In this document: positions 1 through 5,392 of the stretch, one piece after another
How positions within the stretch are numbered: the stretch's first letter is position 1
How the letters are laid out: each line of letters begins with the position of its first letter
Source of the DNA: Christensenella sp. UBA7707
Lineage (GTDB): Bacteria; Bacillota; Clostridia; Christensenellales; CAG-138
Reading direction: 5' to 3'
DNA length: 7,486 bases
Assembly: GCA_002482435.1 (NCBI GenBank)
Contig: DLFZ01000034.1
Span: 135-7,620, forward strand
Notes under the pieces: generated by a model
Databases searched by the model: none
Told to the model about the DNA's origin: nothing
What the model saw: the letters and a program-made list of their open reading frames with translations, nothing else
Position numbers and translations under genes: made by a program

Positions 1-190
1 CGAAAGCCTACGGCTTTCATCCGTTTGGCACACATGCCGCCGAAGCCGGAACAAAACCAAGGTCGAAGCGCCTCCTTGGATCATCGGCGGATTATGACTT
101 CGAGTACTAGCCTAGCGATCCATCGCTAGAGAGTGTTGCGATAAACGAGCAATGCTACCGATGCAAACTGCGAAGCGGCCTAAATCTCTA
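1..190. other. Non-coding region rich in inverted repeats
   Basis: I see no convincing gene here. Several perfect inverted repeats are visible: GAAAGCC/GGCTTTC around a TAC triloop (2-8 and 12-18); CCGCCGA/TCGGCGG (37-43 and 84-90) enclosing CCAAGG/CCTTGG (57-62 and 74-79), which would form a long nested stem; and CTAGCGAT/ATCGCTAG (112-119 and 122-129). The region ends before a run of six T (191-196) and lies upstream of the promoter at 212-240, so it is not part of that transcript. It could be a structured RNA, the 3' untranslated end of an upstream gene, or a dispersed intergenic repeat. I do not recognise a known riboswitch. Confidence 0.45.
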
Positions 191-211
191 TTTTTTGACA
201 TACGGAGTGGT

Positions 212-240
212 TTGACAAACAGAGGAATCTTTCCTATAAT
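212..240 (+). promoter_or_regulatory. Consensus sigma-A promoter of the GNAT-Rnk gene
   Basis: The -35 TTGACA (212-217) and -10 TATAAT (235-240) are both perfect consensus and separated by exactly 17 bp. The predicted start is near 247, giving a leader of about 70 nt before the ATG at 316. A second TTGACA lies at 195-200 but has no matching -10 box. This should be a strong housekeeping promoter. Confidence 0.9.
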
Positions 241-315
241 GGAGTTACAAAAAGAACCGTCATAGCAACAGCTCTATGAAAGGCTTTTATTTCTTACGAC
301 AGGGTGTGGTAAAAA

Positions 316-1242
316 ATGAGAGCGCCTTTCATTTTTTTATGTTCCGAAATAACCAGACAGGATGCCGCAAGCTTAATGAACTGGCTTCGCGACGACGAGG
401 TGCGCCGCTATTTGAGCGACGCGCAAGATGTGGCCGACAGCATGGAGCGTCTATTGGAGCGCGTAAACCTGCCTGTGCTGACGCACCTTTTCAGCGGCGG
501 CGGCAGGTTTTACATGGTGTACGGCAGGCACAACCGCCCCGTGGGGTTTGTGCGCCTTGTGGTTTCCGCTTCGGAAACGGAAATCGTGCTTGTGATCGGC
601 GAGCGCGCAAGTTGGGGGCGGGGTCTTGGCTCGGCTGCGCTTCGGGAGGCGCTGCGCATTGCCTTTTTTGAGCTTCGCTCGCAAAAGGTCGTGGCAAACA
701 TTCGAAACGAAAACGTTCGGTCGCTTCGCGCTTTCAAAAGCGCCGGCTTTGCTTTTGTACAGCAAAGCCCCTATACGCAGCGTTTTACCCTCACGTTGAA
801 GGATTATCTTGCCCAAGCGCAAAGGAGAGCCGCCATGGAACACGAAATTCGCATTACGCCCATCGACCGGGAAAGGCTTTTGAGATTTTTGGACGAGGCG
901 CAGCACGCCGCTACGGTCGAACTGGACGCCGCGAAGGCGCTGCTTCAAGAAATCAACCGCGCTACGGTGATTGACGCATACCAAATTCCCGGGAACGTTG
1001 TTACCATGCGTTCGCGCGCGCTTCTTCTTTTAAACGGAGCGGAATTGGAAACCTCGCTTGTATACCCACACGAGGCGGATTGGCAAAGCAAGCGCGTTTC
1101 CGTGCTCTCCCCCATCGGCACAGCCATTTTGGGGTACGCAGAAGGCGAAAGCGTGCGCTGGCAAATCCCCACCGGCATGGCGGAAATCAAAATCCAAAAA
1201 CTGCTTTACCAGCCCGAAGCCGCAGGTGACTATCACCTGTAA
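316..1242 (+). CDS. GNAT acetyltransferase fused to an Rnk-like (GreA/GreB C-terminal) domain
   Basis: This is a 308-residue protein with two domains. Residues about 1-165 are a GNAT N-acetyltransferase of the RimJ/RimL type. The acetyl-CoA loop is WGRGLGSAALREAL (100-113), and the conserved segment with N131 and RAFKSAGF (138-145) follows. Residues 174-308 match nucleoside diphosphate kinase regulator Rnk: a short helical N-terminal part (about 183-215), then the GreA/GreB-type C-terminal fold with VSVLSPIGTAILGY (261-274) and the family ending LLYQPEAAGDYHL. Rnk proteins bind RNA polymerase and resemble Gre factors; the acetyl acceptor cannot be told from sequence. The Rnk part is 135 residues, close to the usual stand-alone length. 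It begins at an internal ATG (835) with a strong SD, so a separate Rnk product is possible. The ATG at 316 is preceded by a modest AGGGTG. No stop codon separates the domains. A terminator follows at 1263-1295. Confidence 0.9.
   Translation: MRAPFIFLCSEITRQDAASLMNWLRDDEVRRYLSDAQDVADSMERLLERVNLPVLTHLFSGGGRFYMVYGRHNRPVGFVRLVVSASETEIVLVIGERASWGRGLGSAALREALRIAFFELRSQKVVANIRNENVRSLRAFKSAGFAFVQQSPYTQRFTLTLKDYLAQAQRRAAMEHEIRITPIDRERLLRFLDEAQHAATVELDAAKALLQEINRATVIDAYQIPGNVVTMRSRALLLLNGAELETSLVYPHEADWQSKRVSVLSPIGTAILGYAEGESVRWQIPTGMAEIKIQKLLYQPEAAGDYHL
821..837 (+). promoter_or_regulatory. Internal ribosome binding site and ATG at the GNAT/Rnk boundary
   Basis: AAAGGAG (821-827) is followed after 7 nt by ATG (835-837), in frame with the 316 start, at residue 174. 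It is a better SD than the one before the first ATG. The SD is encoded by the Arg-Arg pair agg-aga. It marks the usual start of an Rnk protein and could drive independent translation of the C-terminal domain. Confidence 0.6.
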
Positions 1243-1262
1243 GCCCCAATTCAAAAAACGAT

Positions 1263-1295
1263 GCGTCCGCGCGCTTTGCGCCGGACGCTTTTTTT
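1263..1295 (+). terminator. Intrinsic terminator after the GNAT-Rnk gene
   Basis: GCGTCCG (1263-1269) pairs with CGGACGC (1282-1288). The stem can extend with CGC/GCG (1270-1272 and 1278-1280) past one bulged C. It is followed by seven T (1289-1295). It lies 20 nt after the stop codon. Confidence 0.92.
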
Positions 1296-1318
1296 ACACT
1301 CTAAGCTCCCTTCCCCGC

Positions 1319-1347
1319 TTGACAGAATACCAGATTTGGCTTACACT
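1319..1347 (+). promoter_or_regulatory. Promoter of the GIY-YIG-family gene
   Basis: TTGACA (1319-1324) and TACACT (1342-1347) are separated by 17 bp. The -35 is perfect and the -10 matches four of six positions. The predicted start, near 1354, falls within the left arm of the dyad at 1349-1375. Confidence 0.75.
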
Positions 1348-1348
1348 T

Positions 1349-1375
1349 AATTTGTAATTTTGTGAATTACAAATT
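1349..1375. promoter_or_regulatory. 11-bp perfect inverted repeat at the transcription start (candidate operator)
   Basis: AATTTGTAATT (1349-1359) and AATTACAAATT (1365-1375) are perfect reverse complements around a 5-nt centre. The dyad begins just after the -10 box and covers the predicted start site, a typical position for a repressor operator. As RNA it would be a weak AT-rich hairpin, because the transcript starts inside the left arm. No regulator gene lies next to it, so the cognate protein is unknown. Confidence 0.5.
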
Positions 1376-1393
1376 TATTAAAGGAAATCCGGT

Positions 1394-1762
1394 ATGAATG
1401 AGTCACACAAAAAGCTGAAACAGCAATACAAGCTTACAAAGCCTGACATGGGCATTTTTAAGATCGCCTCCGCTGTAAGCAGTAAGGCCTATTTGCAAGC
1501 AACGCAGGACCTTCGCGGCACCATGAACGGTGCGCTTGTACGCTTGAGGGGCGGCATGCACCCATGGCGCGAGCTGCAAAAAGAATGGTCGGAGCAGGGC
1601 GAAGGGAATTTTACCATAGAAATTCTCGAACACCTTCCCTACGACAAGGATGAGGCGAAAACGGACTATTCGGAAGAGCTGAAGATCCTCGAACTGATTT
1701 GGGAGGAAAAGCTCCAAAAAGACGGTATTGTGCTTTACCAAAAGCGCCTGCCGCAAATTTAA
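1394..1762 (+). CDS. Small GIY-YIG nuclease family protein
   Basis: This 122-residue protein resembles a small clostridial family usually named GIY-YIG nuclease family protein. The GIY-equivalent is GIFKI (20-24), the YIG-equivalent is AYLQAT (32-37), R41 follows as a candidate active-site arginine, and NFTIEILE (72-79) is the typical third strand/helix segment. A conserved acidic tail, DYSEELKILELIWEEKL (91-107), follows. Both signature tyrosine motifs are altered (GIF for GIY, YLQ for YIG), so DNA cleavage is uncertain and a binding or structural role is possible. The ATG is supported by AAGGA (1381-1385) with 8 nt spacing. The gene is a single transcription unit with its own promoter and terminator. 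The family assignment is from memory of similar sequences and is fairly secure; the function is not. Confidence 0.75.
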   Translation: MNESHKKLKQQYKLTKPDMGIFKIASAVSSKAYLQATQDLRGTMNGALVRLRGGMHPWRELQKEWSEQGEGNFTIEILEHLPYDKDEAKTDYSEELKILELIWEEKLQKDGIVLYQKRLPQI

Positions 1763-1791
1763 GCTTCTATAAACCGACGTTAAAAGAAAAA

Positions 1792-1826
1792 CGCCGCCCC
1801 GCATTTTTACGGGACGGCGCTTTTTT
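1792..1826. terminator. Bidirectional terminator between the GIY-YIG gene and zupT
   Basis: CGCCGCCCCG (1792-1801) pairs with CGGGACGGCG (1810-1819), with one C/A mismatch and an 8-nt loop. It has TTTTTT (1821-1826) on the + side and an A-rich tract (1782-1791) that reads as T-rich on the - strand. It therefore serves both convergent genes. Confidence 0.9.
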
Positions 1827-1835
1827 GAAGGGCTT

Positions 1836-2633
1836 TTACATGAACAACAGCAGGCTTACGGCCATAATCACCATGCCCGCCACAAGGCCATAAATGGAAA
1901 GGTGATGCTCGCCGTATTCGCGCGCTGAGGGCAAAAGTTCATCCACGGAAATGAACACCATGATGCCCGCGACGCCCGCAAACAATATGCCGAACACCAC
2001 ATCGCTCATGATGGGGAGAAGCACCAGATAGCCGATGATTGCGCCCAGCGGCTCCGAAAGACCCGAGAGGAACGAATAGGTGAAAGCCTTCTTTTTGCTA
2101 CCTGTGGCATAGTAAATGGGAACGGATACCGCGATGCCCTCGGGAATGTTGTGGATGGCGATGGCGACCACGATCGGGATGGCAACCGACGGTTGGCGAA
2201 GTGCCGCAACGAATGTAGCGAGGCCTTCCGGGAAGTTATGGATGCCTATGGCAAGTGCCGTAAAAAGGCCCGTATGCATGAGCTTTTTTTTCGCGTCGAC
2301 CGGTTGGGGTTCGCCGATGCGCTTTACCTCATGCGGGTTTTCCTCGCTTGGCACCAACTTATCGATGAGGGCAATCAGCAGCATGCCGCCAAAAAACGCC
2401 GCCACCGTTACGATTGCGCCGGGCTTGGCGCCAAGCGCCTTGGTAAGGGTTTGCTGTGCGCTTTGAAAGATTTCGACCATAGAAACATAGATCATTACGC
2501 CGGCGGAAAAACCAAGGCTCACCGCGAGGAACTTGGTGTTGGTCTTTTTTGCAAAAAATGCAATCGCGCTGCCGATGCCTGTAGAAAGGCCGGCAACGGC
2601 AGTCAAAAGAAATGCGATCAGTACATCGCTCAA
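1836..2633 (-). CDS. zupT: ZIP-family divalent metal transporter (ZupT-like)
   Basis: This 265-residue inner-membrane protein has about eight hydrophobic segments and imports divalent metals such as zinc, iron or manganese. The two ZIP signature motifs are clear: HNFPEG (132-137) and HNIPEG (161-166), which carry the metal-binding His, Asn and Glu of the fourth and fifth membrane helices. GLSEPLG (191-197) adds a conserved Glu in the next helix. The cytoplasmic loop between helices three and four (about 93-120) is short and nearly lacks histidine. The length fits bacterial ZupT. The start is TTG, chosen because a perfect AGGAGG (complement of 2642-2647) lies 8 nt upstream and no ATG fits. Its promoter overlaps a Fur-family-like box, which suggests metal or peroxide control. 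Metal specificity cannot be read from sequence. Confidence 0.93.
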   Translation of the reverse strand: MSDVLIAFLLTAVAGLSTGIGSAIAFFAKKTNTKFLAVSLGFSAGVMIYVSMVEIFQSAQQTLTKALGAKPGAIVTVAAFFGGMLLIALIDKLVPSEENPHEVKRIGEPQPVDAKKKLMHTGLFTALAIGIHNFPEGLATFVAALRQPSVAIPIVVAIAIHNIPEGIAVSVPIYYATGSKKKAFTYSFLSGLSEPLGAIIGYLVLLPIMSDVVFGILFAGVAGIMVFISVDELLPSAREYGEHHLSIYGLVAGMVIMAVSLLLFM

Positions 2634-2658
2634 GCTTTTTTCCTCCTGCTAACACAAA

Positions 2659-2684
2659 GGCCGGTATGCAGTTGGCATGCGGCC
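2659..2684 (-). promoter_or_regulatory. Hairpin in the zupT leader
   Basis: GGCCG (2659-2663) pairs with CGGCC (2680-2684) and ATGC (2666-2669) pairs with GCAT (2675-2678), giving a 9-bp stem with a small internal bulge and a 5-nt loop. It lies inside the predicted zupT 5' leader, about 11 nt upstream of the SD. It could affect ribosome access or be a protein-binding site; it has no U-tract. Confidence 0.4.
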
Positions 2685-2692
2685 GCCAAACT

Positions 2693-2709
2693 CTACAATC
2701 ATTATAACA
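2693..2709 (-). promoter_or_regulatory. zupT promoter (extended -10) with overlapping Fur/PerR-like box
   Basis: On the - strand TATAAT (complement of 2701-2706) is preceded by TGT, forming an extended -10, so the poor -35 is tolerable. On the + strand CTACAATCATTATAA (2693-2707) matches the 7-1-7 Fur-family consensus TTATAATNATTATAA (the PerR box) at 12 of 14 defined positions. A repressor bound there would block the -10. A Fur-family regulator would suit a metal-uptake gene. Which one (PerR, Fur or Zur) is unknown, and none is encoded in the window. Confidence 0.55.
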
Positions 2710-2781
2710 AAAAAGGCAAAAATTTGCGCCTCCTTTTTGGAAAACCGCACCAAAATCGCCCGGTCTTCTCCATTTTTCAAG

Positions 2782-2798
2782 CCGTGACTTTATCACGG
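2782..2798. promoter_or_regulatory. Perfect 6-bp inverted repeat upstream of trxA
   Basis: CCGTGA (2782-2787) and TCACGG (2793-2798) flank a 5-nt centre. It lies immediately upstream of, or overlaps, the expected -35 region of the trxA promoter. It may be an activator or repressor site, but the short arms mean chance is possible. Confidence 0.3.
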
Positions 2799-2818
2799 TA
2801 CATTATGGCGTAAACGGG

Positions 2819-2824
2819 TATACT
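2819..2824 (+). promoter_or_regulatory. Putative -10 box of trxA
   Basis: TATACT (2819-2824) would give a transcript starting near 2831 and a leader of about 27 nt. No good -35 hexamer is present at normal spacing (GGTACA at 2797-2802 is weak), so the promoter may depend on an activator. Confidence 0.5.
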
Positions 2825-2857
2825 ATACACAAGAAAAGAGAATCGGAGGGATCGAAG

Positions 2858-3175
2858 ATGTCCGTTAAAACCATTACCGCATCCAATTTTGAAGCCGAAG
2901 TGCTCCAATCAAATAAACCCGTGCTTGTGGATTTCTGGGCTTCATGGTGCGGCCCGTGCCGTATGCTTTCTCCCGTTGTGGATGAACTTGCGGAAAACGA
3001 CCTGAAGGATACCGCCGTGGTCGGCAAGGTCAACGTAGACGAAGAACCCGAGCTTGCACAGCGTTTTGGCGTAATGAGCATCCCCACGCTGATCGTTTTT
3101 AAAAACGGCAAAGCCGTTAACAAATCCGTCGGCGTGAAGCCCCGCGGCGCGATTCTCCAAATGGTCAACGAATAA
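2858..3175 (+). CDS. trxA: Thioredoxin
   Basis: This 105-residue cytoplasmic thioredoxin is the usual length of the family. It reduces protein disulfides using electrons from thioredoxin reductase. The active site WCGPC is at residues 30-34 (redox cysteines C31 and C34), preceded by VLVDFWAS. The buried Asp equivalent is D25, and the cis-proline motif SIPT has P76. The glycine-rich end FKNGKAVNKSVG (81-92) is typical. The ATG has a strong GGAGGG (2845-2850) 7 nt upstream. It is transcribed alone, divergently from zupT, and ends at a strong terminator; no thioredoxin reductase gene lies next to it. The family is certain. Its specific role among possible paralogues is not known. Confidence 0.97.
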   Translation: MSVKTITASNFEAEVLQSNKPVLVDFWASWCGPCRMLSPVVDELAENDLKDTAVVGKVNVDEEPELAQRFGVMSIPTLIVFKNGKAVNKSVGVKPRGAILQMVNE

Positions 3176-3205
3176 TGCCGCCTTTTGCCCCGCTCTTGCT
3201 GAATC

Positions 3206-3229
3206 GGGCCGGTTTTACCGGCCCTTTTT
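3206..3229 (+). terminator. Intrinsic terminator after trxA
   Basis: GGGCCGG (3206-3212) pairs perfectly with CCGGCCC (3218-3224) around a 5-nt loop, followed by TTTTT (3225-3229). It lies about 30 nt after the trxA stop codon. Confidence 0.95.
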
Positions 3230-3319
3230 CATTCCTTAATCAATTACAAAAATAGAATGCCTTTACCTGTGGTTGTAAACAAATAGAATACCAATGGCGG
3301 CGGACCCGCAACAACGAAA

Positions 3320-3343
3320 CGGATACCTCATTGCAGGTATCCG
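3320..3343 (-). terminator. Probable terminator of the phosphotransferase gene
   Basis: CGGATACCT (3320-3328) and AGGTATCCG (3335-3343) form a perfect 9-bp stem with a 6-nt loop. It lies about 50 nt downstream of the - strand gene ending at 3394. The U-tract on that strand is broken (TTTCGTTGTTG), so termination may be partial. It could also act on the + strand behind the trxA terminator. Confidence 0.6.
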
Positions 3344-3393
3344 CTTTATCATTTCTAACTGTTGCAGTTGTCGAAGATGCTATTTTCACACAG

Positions 3394-4323
3394 TTACAGC
3401 AATCCAAATTTTTGCATCTGTTGCTCCAGCTCTTTTGCAAGCGCGGCCATAAACGGGCAATCTATCTCTATATGGGCATCATAATAATGTGCTACATGCT
3501 CAAACAACTCATAAAAGCTTGATTTCAAGGGAAAATTTTCGCTCAACGGAAACTTAGACGCATAAATGTCCAGCAATTTATATTCTTTACCGTTCGCATG
3601 ATTCAGTTGATACAAGTCCATTTCGGAATCCGCAAAACAGCTGTTGAGTGGGTCGATCACGCCACTTACATGCGTCAAGTTTTCATCAAGCAATATGTTC
3701 CATGTGTTGTAGTCGCCATGGATCAGGCGCGCTTGCTTAACAGGCAAATAGAAGATCCTGTCATAAAGTTCGTGAGCTTTCCGTATCACAGAAAAAATAG
3801 CGTCGTCGATTTTTCCACCGGCATAGAACGACTCAGCCTTTGATAACGCATCGTCCGCCTTGATTTTATACCATTTTTTCCAATCGGGTTCAAAACAGTT
3901 TGCCCCAAGTTCGCCAAATCCGCCGGGGTTAATCACCTTGTGGTAAGAAAGCAAGTTGTCCACGATCTGTTCGGCAATTGCAAAGCGGTTTTTTTCTTCT
4001 CGTTCAAGAAGCGTATGGTTGCCGGCATTGACCCCGGGAATATATTCCATAAGGATGGCGTCATTTGGAATTTCGATGGTTGCCTTATGAACAAAAAGCA
4101 CCTTCGGCATTTTTACAGTTGCATGCGTTGCCAACACCTCGAGCTGGCAAGCCTCTTTTTCCGCAAGGTTTGGAACCAGATGTATCTTAACAATTACTTT
4201 TGTCGGCTCGACAGTCATCTCCGCCAAAAAAACACGGCCGTACCACCCGCCGCCCAATGGTGTGATTTTTTGCGGGCTCAACCTAAAATATCTGTTTACA
4301 AGCTCTTCTGCAATTCGCTGCAT
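3394..4323 (-). CDS. Phosphotransferase of the APH / fructosamine-kinase-like family
   Basis: This 309-residue protein has the aminoglycoside-phosphotransferase/kinase fold. A glycine-rich loop, GGGWYGRVF (24-32), and K46 in VIVKI form the N-lobe nucleotide site. The catalytic loop is HGDYNTWN (202-209), with D204 as base and N209. D224 in VIDP is the magnesium-binding residue, followed by the conserved acidic segment DSEMDL (232-237). The C-lobe layout resembles fructosamine kinase-like proteins more than true aminoglycoside resistance enzymes, but the substrate is unknown and resistance should not be assumed. I chose the ATG at 4323 because GGAGG lies 6 nt upstream. A longer form from TTG at 4356 has no SD. 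The gene is more AT-rich than those around it (about 40 percent GC by eye), suggesting transfer. It appears to be transcribed alone. Confidence 0.86.
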   Translation of the reverse strand: MQRIAEELVNRYFRLSPQKITPLGGGWYGRVFLAEMTVEPTKVIVKIHLVPNLAEKEACQLEVLATHATVKMPKVLFVHKATIEIPNDAILMEYIPGVNAGNHTLLEREEKNRFAIAEQIVDNLLSYHKVINPGGFGELGANCFEPDWKKWYKIKADDALSKAESFYAGGKIDDAIFSVIRKAHELYDRIFYLPVKQARLIHGDYNTWNILLDENLTHVSGVIDPLNSCFADSEMDLYQLNHANGKEYKLLDIYASKFPLSENFPLKSSFYELFEHVAHYYDAHIEIDCPFMAALAKELEQQMQKFGLL

Positions 4324-4680
4324 AAATTCCTCCGGTAGGTTCGTAAGACCGCACAAGATCTCTATTTTATCGAATGGTAAACAAAGGCAGAAGACCAGCC
4401 TTCAACAGAGATATCATAGGGAGCTACCTAATGTATGGTTTTGACGCGCTTGCATATTTCAATATTCTGCAAAGTGTCTTACGCATCGGGCAAGCCCTTC
4501 GGTGTTCATGCGATTCCTACCCCACCTAACCACCGCCTACGGCGGAGCCTCCACCTTTAAGGGGAAGGTGGCAGCCTTAGCAGCTACATGAGGTAGCGAT
4601 ACCTCGAAAAATAACAAAGCATCCTAGAAATTGGCGCTGACTATTTTGGCATGACGCTCCTACTATTCACGAAAAGACTG
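4324..4680. other. Gene-free intergenic stretch
   Basis: These 357 nt between two - strand genes contain no convincing ORF. They must hold the promoter of the phosphotransferase gene, but I see only a weak candidate -10 (TAAAAT on the - strand, just upstream of the leader). They also contain a GC-rich hairpin repeat (4533-4571) and a GAGGTA/TACCTC hairpin (4590-4605) that overlaps an alternative GCTAC/GTAGC pairing (4583-4597). No U-tract follows any of these hairpins, so a terminator for the downstream-reading acetyltransferase gene is not clear. Confidence 0.6.
4533..4571. repeat. Hairpin-rich intergenic repeat-like element
   Basis: Two adjacent hairpins are present: CCGCC-TAC-GGCGG (4533-4545) and CCACCTT/AAGGTGG (4551-4557 and 4565-4571) around a loop containing AAGGGG. 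Sequences of this style (a CACCTTTAAGGGGAAGGTGG-like core next to a GC-rich hairpin) are, from memory, common as dispersed intergenic repeats in clostridial genomes. Only one copy is in this window, so repetition is inferred. The 9-mer GCCTACGGC at its hairpin tip also occurs at 6-14. Confidence 0.5.
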
Positions 4681-5190
4681 CTAATTTCTATTTAACGCAA
4701 AGATCAAATGCGGCATCTCTACTCCTCGATAATTCTTCACAAACATACCCGTTTCAACCATGCCAATTCTCTTAGCAACAGCGATTGAAGATTTGTTCAT
4801 CGGCCTTATGTCACATATTATTTTAGGGATTTTCAATGTATTAAACGCATAATCCACCATGGCTTTCGCACCTTCGGTAGCATATCCGTTTCCATAGTAC
4901 CTGCTCATCAAAATGTATCCGATCCCCCAGATTTCTTCACCTTCTATGTTCTCCTTTAAAAGTCCGATTTGTCCCACAACCTCCAGGGAAAGTTTATTTA
5001 TTGCCAGCAGATAATCTATTCCGTTGTTTTCATAACCCTTTTTACGCCTATGTATCCATTCTCTTACGTCATCATCAGAAAAATAATGTTCCCATACTCT
5101 CTGAACGCCTTCATCTCGCATAATTTTAGCAATGGCCTCAAAATCACGATCTACAATCTTTCTAAAAACGAGCCGTTCCGACTGAATCAT
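4681..5190 (-). CDS. GNAT acetyltransferase, RimJ/RimL type
   Basis: This 169-residue protein is a GNAT-family N-acetyltransferase of the type that acetylates N-termini of ribosomal proteins or small amines. It begins with the typical strand SERLVFRKIVDRD (4-16). The acetyl-CoA binding loop is RYYGNGYATEGAKAM (97-111), followed by the conserved NKSSIAVAKRIGM segment (132-144). Length is normal. The substrate is unknown. I chose the ATG at 5190, where GAGG lies 7 nt upstream and the protein starts as usual for the family. A longer form from TTG at 5241 would add 17 residues unlike the family and has a poor SD. GC content is low compared with the AraC gene upstream, as in the neighbouring phosphotransferase gene. 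It is divergent from the AraC gene. Confidence 0.9.
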   Translation of the reverse strand: MIQSERLVFRKIVDRDFEAIAKIMRDEGVQRVWEHYFSDDDVREWIHRRKKGYENNGIDYLLAINKLSLEVVGQIGLLKENIEGEEIWGIGYILMSRYYGNGYATEGAKAMVDYAFNTLKIPKIICDIRPMNKSSIAVAKRIGMVETGMFVKNYRGVEMPHLIFALNRN

Positions 5191-5219
5191 CACTATACCT
5201 CGCTTTATGCAAGCAATCC

Positions 5220-5258
5220 GCAGTTCAAAACTGTCTGCCAAATTCCTATTGGAACTGC
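5220..5258. promoter_or_regulatory. Inverted repeat in the acetyltransferase/AraC divergent region
   Basis: GCAGTTC (5220-5226) and GAACTGC (5252-5258) are perfect 7-bp reverse complements. Inside is TTCC/GGAA (5243-5246 and 5251-5254), and just outside is the palindrome TTCTTT-AC-AAAGAA (5260-5273). These lie upstream of the - strand acetyltransferase, where its promoter is expected, although no clear -35/-10 pair is visible. They may be operator or leader structure. Confidence 0.3.
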
Positions 5259-5375
5259 TTTCTTTACAAAGAATAGCAAATTAAAAGGCGTACCGCAATC
5301 GCCCTTTGTTGCAGCACATCTTTTCCGGCGTTCTTTTCTTTGTCAAAACATGCGTTCTCCCATTGCCTGCCGCCA

Positions 5376-5384
5376 TGCTATACT
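5376..5384 (+). promoter_or_regulatory. Extended -10 promoter of the AraC-family gene
   Basis: TGC-TATACT (5376-5384) is an extended -10 element, with no good -35 at normal spacing. The predicted start near 5391 leaves a leader of about 75 nt. This promoter lies inside the longer reading frame that opens at a TTG at 5340, which supports translation from 5466. Confidence 0.65.
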
Positions 5385-5392
5385 GTAACAAA

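Noticed and set aside
36..90. Possible lysine-riboswitch core (GCCGCCGAAG string at 36-45)
   Set aside because: Only the short GCCGAAG-like string fits. The surrounding lysine-riboswitch core elements are absent, and the downstream gene has its own promoter below this region.
195..200. Second promoter using the upstream TTGACA
   Set aside because: There is no -10-like hexamer at 16-18 bp from it; only the TTGACA at 212-217 pairs with TATAAT.
276..671. Open frame overlapping the GNAT domain on the + strand
   Set aside because: Its basic, cysteine- and arginine-rich product resembles no family. It overlaps a clear GNAT coding frame and has no SD.
451..984. Antisense open frame opposite the GNAT-Rnk gene
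   Set aside because: It is a shadow of a GC-rich coding gene with recognisable domains on the other strand; its product has no recognisable features.
2151..2813. Long frame opposite zupT
   Set aside because: The - strand encodes an unmistakable ZIP transporter with both HN-PEG motifs. The + frame has no family features.
3394..4323. Aminoglycoside resistance gene
   Set aside because: The kinase motifs are shared by many small-molecule kinases. The C-lobe looks more like fructosamine-kinase relatives, and nothing in the sequence indicates an aminoglycoside substrate.
4324..4356. Longer phosphotransferase starting at TTG 4356
   Set aside because: There is no SD before the TTG, whereas GGAGG lies 6 nt before the ATG at 4323.
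5191..5241. Longer acetyltransferase starting at TTG 5241
   Set aside because: The SD is poorly spaced and the extra 17 residues do not resemble the family. The ATG at 5190 begins the protein at the usual position with GAGG 7 nt upstream.
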